NCBI GenBank assembly: GCA_943704495.1
Contig: CALSCR010002252.1
Span: 1-33,992, forward strand
Length of the DNA: 33,992 bases
Reading direction: 5' to 3'
DNA from: Pigoraptor chileana
Lineage: Eukaryota; Opisthokonta; Filasterea
The notes under the pieces: generated by a model
The model's input: only the letters and a program-made list of their open reading frames with translations
Databases searched by the model: none
What the model was told of the DNA's origin: nothing
Part shown: piece after piece, positions 30,512 to 33,992 of the stretch
Layout: every line of letters begins with the position of its first letter
Position numbering within the stretch: the stretch's first letter is position 1
Made by a program: the position numbers and the translations under genes

Positions 30512-30949
30512 ATGTTTTGTGGGATTGGCTGGAGCCGAATGATCAATCTTAGTGTGCGATTCGCTGAATCTCGTGCACCTAAGCAGACAGTGCGTGCGCT
30601 GTTGCCCCATCAAATGCCGTTTGGGACCATGTCTGCATCGACGAAGTTGCCCTCCGCTGACGCTCCGTCGTGCTCTTCCTGCCCATTGCACCCGTCAACA
30701 TGCGCTGCGGCCATTGAGTCGCTTTCCCCAGCACAGAAACTGATCGCATATGCGCACGATGAGGCATGCAAGAGCAACAAAGATTCGTATGAGGATCCCA
30801 AGACGGGCTACTCTGTGTTCACAGCCGTCTTTCACCATCGGCGGGGGAAGTGCTGCGGAAATGGATGCAGGCACTGTCCGTATGGACACGAGAAGGTCGA
30901 CACTGCGCGCAAGGGCGTTAAACAGTTTAACGGGTGCTTTTTTGAATAG
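30512..30949 (+). CDS. Small DUF5522 (C1orf53-like) cysteine-rich protein
   Basis: Intronless 145-residue frame. The C-terminal half carries the hallmark YEDPKTGYSVFT, HRRGKCCGNGCRHCPYG, a pattern I associate with DUF5522/human C1orf53-like proteins. The clustered cysteines and histidine (CC-x2-C-x-H-C) could bind a metal. Function is unknown. The start is uncertain. The ATG at 30512 gives a 39-residue leader that is arginine-rich with almost no acidic residues, which would fit a mitochondrial presequence. The ATG at 30629 (MSASTKL) gives a 106-residue protein without it. It is divergent from the RCC1-repeat gene and convergent with PEMT. Confidence 0.8.
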   Translation: MFCGIGWSRMINLSVRFAESRAPKQTVRALLPHQMPFGTMSASTKLPSADAPSCSSCPLHPSTCAAAIESLSPAQKLIAYAHDEACKSNKDSYEDPKTGYSVFTAVFHHRRGKCCGNGCRHCPYGHEKVDTARKGVKQFNGCFFE

Positions 30950-31259
30950 TGTCGCATCGCCCTGTGGCATTATCGCTCTCTTTTGTGGGTTCATCGTTGC
31001 ATCACTGGCGTTGATCGAGGTGCCTACGTTCTCTTTTTCCCTTGTCATTCTCATGAATACCACACTGTTGGTGGTATGCTGTTGCTATCGTAAGATGCGG
31101 GCAATGCACTGGTTGCAAGTCCCCTCCTAACGTTGCCCGTGCACCACACCAATTTGGCATTGTGCGGTGGTGCACATTGCAAAGGAATATACTTTTATCG
31201 CAGAGGTACAAATTCTGCATGTATTGCATCTCGATCGTGGATGCCCCATTGCATCACTT
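30950..31259. other. Convergent 3' spacer between DUF5522 gene and PEMT
   Basis: Only 310 bp separate the two stop codons. No gene is seen. It contains a hairpin-forming inverted repeat at 31139-31175. Confidence 0.7.
31139..31175. repeat. Hairpin: 9-bp perfect inverted repeat between convergent 3' ends
   Basis: GTGCACCAC (31139-31147) pairs with GTGGTGCAC (31167-31175) across a 19-nt loop. It sits where the two 3' UTRs must end or overlap. A role in 3' end formation is possible but unproven. Confidence 0.6.
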
Positions 31260-32827
31260 TTACTTGGACTTCTTTGTGCGCTTGAGGTCACGTTGCCTGT
31301 AGATCTCAGCTGTGAAAGGTCTATTCCGGAGAAATCGAAGCACAATTTGCGTTGTATGGTAAGCAAAGTGAGTAAGTCGGTTGAACAGCAAAGAAGAGAG
31401 AGGTCGAGAAGTGAGCACGAAAACATGCAATATGGATGCATTTGGCAAAGATTACACGCGTGGAAAGTAGCGATAGGGACCCACCCCTCAAATGCAAGGG
31501 CGACCTGGTAGACCAGAGCCACGACAGCAGAAATGAACAGTCCCGCGGGGCTTGCGTGCCTGCAACACGAAAGAAAGAGACACAGCGCATGGGGTCAGCG
31601 CACTTTGCACTGCGCAACCGAGGAGACAAAGAGGGAATGGCTGGACACCGATGAGTGGCTGAGTCAGGTGGAGTGGGACTGTGAAGTGGAGTGGGACCGA
31701 GTGAAGTGGAGTGGGACCGAGTGAAGTGGAATGGGACTGTGTGTGTGCATCTGTTCGGAGTAGCTGTTGGCACACGGACCAAGGACCAGAACATGACCAT
31801 TGTGAAACCAAGACAATAATATTATTGCAACACACAACACAGGGTCAATTGTCAATGCCCACCACAGGGATGCGCCCACAAATGCCATCGTGGATCCCCA
31901 GTACATCGGGTTATCGAGCACGTTGAAGGGAAATCCAGTGACACGCGCGTCCATAAGAATGCCGCAGTAATCGCCTGCGACGAGGACGGGAGACACATGT
32001 GAGTGAGTGTGTGTGTTGTGGCATTTGAGTGATGTGGTTAAAGCGTGCGTGATGCAAGGGCGCGTGCAGTTGTGGAGACGTGCGAGGTGGCAGGGCAAAC
32101 AGAGCGAAGGATAGACCATGCAGTTCAGCATGCACCCACCAAGGAATGTACCGGTGATACCCAGAGACCACGTGGACGACACAACAAACAGCATCCCAAG
32201 GCCAATGAGGCCGCCGCCGCAATACTTGATCACAGGGGTATCAAGCTCAGCAAGCTTGGGTTGCGACAAGATGGCAAGTCCAAACCTGTGTTTTTACGAC
32301 AGACGACGCATTCGAATGACAACACGGAAAAATTCATTGACAGGTGACAGTGATGCCAATGAAACACAAGACAAAGGGATGGATGGGCCCAACGTATTTC
32401 AAAATCACAGAAACTATGGCTGTTCGATTGAGTTTGCATGCATGCATTGAGTGCCTGTGACCCACTGGTTGTCGCGGAACAGGCCGAGGGAGAAGATGCA
32501 CGCGGCCAGGAGATAACACGCAGCATACTTGCTTCCAAAGCAGAGGTGAGTCAAAAAGCGAGTGTGGTGTTCACGGCGTGCAACCTGAAGCGTAAGGAGC
32601 GGATTGCGGTTATTCTTCAACTCTGACTGGTGGTTGCGGCTGCAAAACAGTGAACATCATGATTCAATATGACGCCAGCAAGAAACCTGCAGATTTCATC
32701 ATGCAGAGAGACCCACGATATTCCACATGAGAGGATTGAAAATGACGCATCCAACGGCAATCCACAGCTGCTGATCACTAAAATTGATAGGGATGTGGGC
32801 GAGGAGCTCACTCGCATCGACCGCCAT
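31260..32827 (-). CDS. PEMT: Phosphatidylethanolamine N-methyltransferase (PEMT/Opi3 family)
   Basis: ER membrane enzyme that methylates phosphatidylethanolamine derivatives to phosphatidylcholine with S-adenosylmethionine. Six exons on the minus strand: 32827-32717, 32584-32466, 32285-32140, 31974-31863, 31559-31485 and 31320-31260, giving 207 residues (human PEMT 199). Matches run along the whole length: VIFNPLMWNI then VARREHHTR, ILSQPKLAELDTP, SLGITGTFLGDYCGIL (across intron 3), RVTGFPFNVLDNPMYWGST, HASPAGLF, VALVYQVALAFEGPFTAEIY. Four hydrophobic segments fit the known topology. The AdoMet-binding GLG is kept (105-107). The human Glu-Glu pair before PFTAEIY is Glu-Gly here (187-188). The C-terminus KRTKKSK has lysines as in ER-retention signals. 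All five donors are GTGGGT/GTGGGC. The promoter carries a striking E-box array. Very secure. Confidence 0.95.
31661..31740. repeat. 20-bp minisatellite, about four copies, in PEMT intron 4
   Basis: Unit GTGAAGTGGAGTGGGACCGA. Two copies are perfect (31681-31700 and 31701-31720), flanked by diverged copies at 31661-31680 and 31721-31740. It lies in the intron between exons 4 and 5. Confidence 0.9.
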
Positions 32828-32898
32828 TTTAGATCACTTTTGAAGGTTTGTCGGCTAAACACGAAAGACCGAGAGACCGAGACAAAATTTCAGATTCC

Positions 32899-32906
32899 CT
32901 TATAAA
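32899..32906. promoter_or_regulatory. TATA-like element, readable on both strands
   Basis: The plus strand reads TATAAA (32901-32906) and the minus strand TATAAG (32904-32899). It lies about 75 bp upstream of the PEMT ATG, a plausible core-promoter position for PEMT. Inference from position only. Confidence 0.35.
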
Positions 32907-33018
32907 TGTCAAGGTGGGTACATCTGAATCAACGAGTGTCGACACAACGGGCTGCAGGGCGTCGGACTCACTGCTGTTGGCGTGGCGGTGGGTGCCTGAA
33001 GGTCGGACTCAGACGGTG

Positions 33019-33037
33019 CTGAAGTGGTCCACTTCAG
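33019..33037. promoter_or_regulatory. Perfect 19-bp palindrome in PEMT upstream region
   Basis: CTGAAGTGGTCCACTTCAG has two 9-bp perfect arms around one central base. It starts about 190 bp upstream of the PEMT ATG and ends 15 bp before the E-box array. This symmetry is typical of a homodimeric transcription-factor site; the factor is unknown. Confidence 0.6.
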
Positions 33038-33052
33038 GGTTTGGGGCATTGG

Positions 33053-33100
33053 CACGTGATCATACACGTGATTGTGCACGTGATTGTGCACGTGATCACG
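33053..33100. promoter_or_regulatory. Four tandem CACGTGAT E-boxes at exact 12-bp spacing
   Basis: CACGTG begins at 33053, 33065, 33077 and 33089. Units are CACGTGATCATA, CACGTGATTGTG twice, and CACGTGATCACG. The array lies 226-274 bp upstream of the PEMT start codon. CACGTG is the canonical bHLH/bHLH-Zip site. In budding yeast the PEMT gene OPI3 is controlled by the bHLH pair Ino2/Ino4 through a related CATGTGAAAT element. The array is seen directly; control of PEMT by a bHLH factor is inference. Confidence 0.75.
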
Positions 33101-33638
33101 GAACGCGCGGGAAAATATATTTCAAAACAAAGTTTGAACAATCATAAGTTCGACGTGCCACATCCAGCTGAGACTGAACGGGCGTGTGCGCAGCCACCTG
33201 GCGAGAGATTTCTACCATGAAAGATGGACAGATGCAACTCCATCACACTGTTATTAAGGAGGTTTCAGGATGATATTCACTGTCATTGGTCGAGGATGTT
33301 GGTTTACTTTGCACAAACACCGACTAATCGAACTTTGTAGCGGGCTCAAATATTTGCACAAATTGTTGGCAGCTAGAAACACAAAACACAGAATACAAAT
33401 CGCGAGGGACACAGAAGAGAAGATTGATTGAGCGCTTATCAGTGGTGTCGGTAAATTTTGTTCAGTATCGGCGGCTATTTGTAGGTGCGAATCTGTGGCA
33501 CTCGAAATTCACTGTGTAAGATCAATAAGAAGCCTAGGCGGCACAATTACATTCTTTGCCTTCTTCAGTGGACACAATGCCGTTTTCCCGACATCGACGC
33601 TGCGCACGGCTGGTCTCCTTGCCCCTTGCATTTTCTGA

Positions 33639-33899
33639 TCCAACGGATGCTTTATACTCAGATGTGCGCACTCGGAAACGCCACGCGACTGGCGGATTAG
33701 TTGTGACCTTCAACTTCTAGCGATATCGTATTTCGTCATTGCATCTCAAGGACGCACCGATTCACACACAACTATCACAGATGGAGTGGATGACCAACGC
33801 CACGCTACAGAAATGCTCTCCACTGCAACTAAAATCGTGTCTTCTCCAACCAAGACAATACAACAAACCAAGCATGCTGCCGAGGAGACTGTCGATAAG
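33639..33899 (+). CDS. Candidate exon of an unidentified gene running off the right edge
   Basis: A frame open from 33639 ends at a good donor (GATAAG then GTGCGT at 33900) followed by a GT/CA-rich tract like other introns here. The last about 40 codons read like real protein: polar, helix-prone, ending SSPTKTIQQTKHAAEETVDK. There is no ATG before codon ATEML, so the true exon start is unclear; an acceptor somewhere in 33690-33780 or a start at the ATG near 33812 are both possible. No family recognised. Low confidence in boundaries. Confidence 0.35.
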
Positions 33900-33930
33900 G
33901 TGCGTTTTGTGCTTGTGTATGTTCTGTGTG

Positions 33931-33931
33931 T

Positions 33932-33992
<61 letters not shown>
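33931..33992. repeat. (CA)n microsatellite at the right window edge
   Basis: About 29 CA units reaching the last base, preceded by GTGTGTG. It lies about 30 bp after the putative donor at 33900. Unlike other intronic runs it reads CA on the putative sense strand, an exception to the strand rule, or evidence that this stretch is not a rightward intron. Confidence 0.9.

Larger units (their letters stand above)
32828..33638. other. Divergent spacer upstream of PEMT
   Basis: No coding sequence is supported between the PEMT start and a possible rightward exon. Nearest PEMT is a TATA-like element (32899-32906). Further out are a direct repeat GTCGGACTCA (32961-32970 and 33002-33011), the palindrome at 33019-33037 and the E-box array at 33053-33100. 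From 33150 to 33638 I see nothing distinctive. Confidence 0.6.

Noticed and set aside
31664-31835. Histidine/proline/threonine-rich minus-strand frame continuing from PEMT exon 4
   Set aside because: It is a read-through of intron 4 containing the 20-bp minisatellite; splicing 31863 to 31559 gives the conserved LWHASPAG join.
33053-33100. Tandem 12-bp units as a possible CRISPR-like array
   Set aside because: The units are contiguous with no spacers, the organism is a eukaryote, and each unit contains a known E-box.
1-33992. tRNA, rRNA, snRNA genes and transposable or viral elements
   Set aside because: I scanned for T-loop GGTTCGA patterns, U6-like ACAGAGA, terminal repeats and polymerase or transposase motifs and saw none that hold up; weak matches fall inside coding exons.

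Overview
The window is nuclear DNA of a gene-dense, probably unicellular eukaryote. Introns are spliceosomal and mostly about 90-430 bp, spacers run from 0.3 to 2 kb, and no transposon, tRNA or rRNA is recognisable. The gene set (VPS45, UTP3/Sas10, USP25/28, PEMT, an Srs2-like helicase, an RCC1 propeller) is generic eukaryotic. The huge laminin-like secreted protein and the animal-like USP25/28 architecture point to a relative of animals (for example a unicellular holozoan, or another obazoan such as an apusomonad). That placement is inference; I cannot name the species.

Layout from left to right: the 3' two thirds of VPS45 (+, 109-3049); a single-exon 2675-residue laminin-like gene (-, 3738-11765); a 2.1 kb spacer; a nine-exon UvrD/Srs2-like DNA helicase ending in a PCNA-binding-like motif (+, 13861-17925); three-exon UTP3/Sas10 (-, 18280-20816); nine-exon USP25/28-type deubiquitinase (+, 21351-26330); a two-exon RCC1-repeat protein (-, 27217-29993); a small DUF5522 protein (+, 30512-30949); six-exon PEMT (-, 31260-32827); and a candidate first exon of another gene running off the right edge (+). 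Exon models were built by joining homologous segments at GT/AG sites. For VPS45, the helicase, UTP3, USP25/28, RCC1 and PEMT every junction phase closes and the summed coding length is a multiple of three.

The genes are not an operon. They alternate strictly in strand, so each upstream spacer is a divergent promoter and each downstream spacer is a convergent 3' end. Introns are strongly G+T-rich on the sense strand whichever strand the gene lies on, and several contain (GT)n runs. Splice donors favour GTGGGT and GTGNGT over GTRAGT. CACGTGA E-box motifs recur in the divergent promoters. The most striking case is upstream of PEMT, where four copies lie at exactly 12-bp spacing beside a perfect 19-bp palindrome.

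The strongest candidates for new biology are the one-polypeptide laminin-alpha-like chain (LN-like junction, about 13 laminin-EGF modules, coiled coil, EGF, two LG-like domains), the PEMT E-box array, and the helicase with a PIP-like C-terminus.
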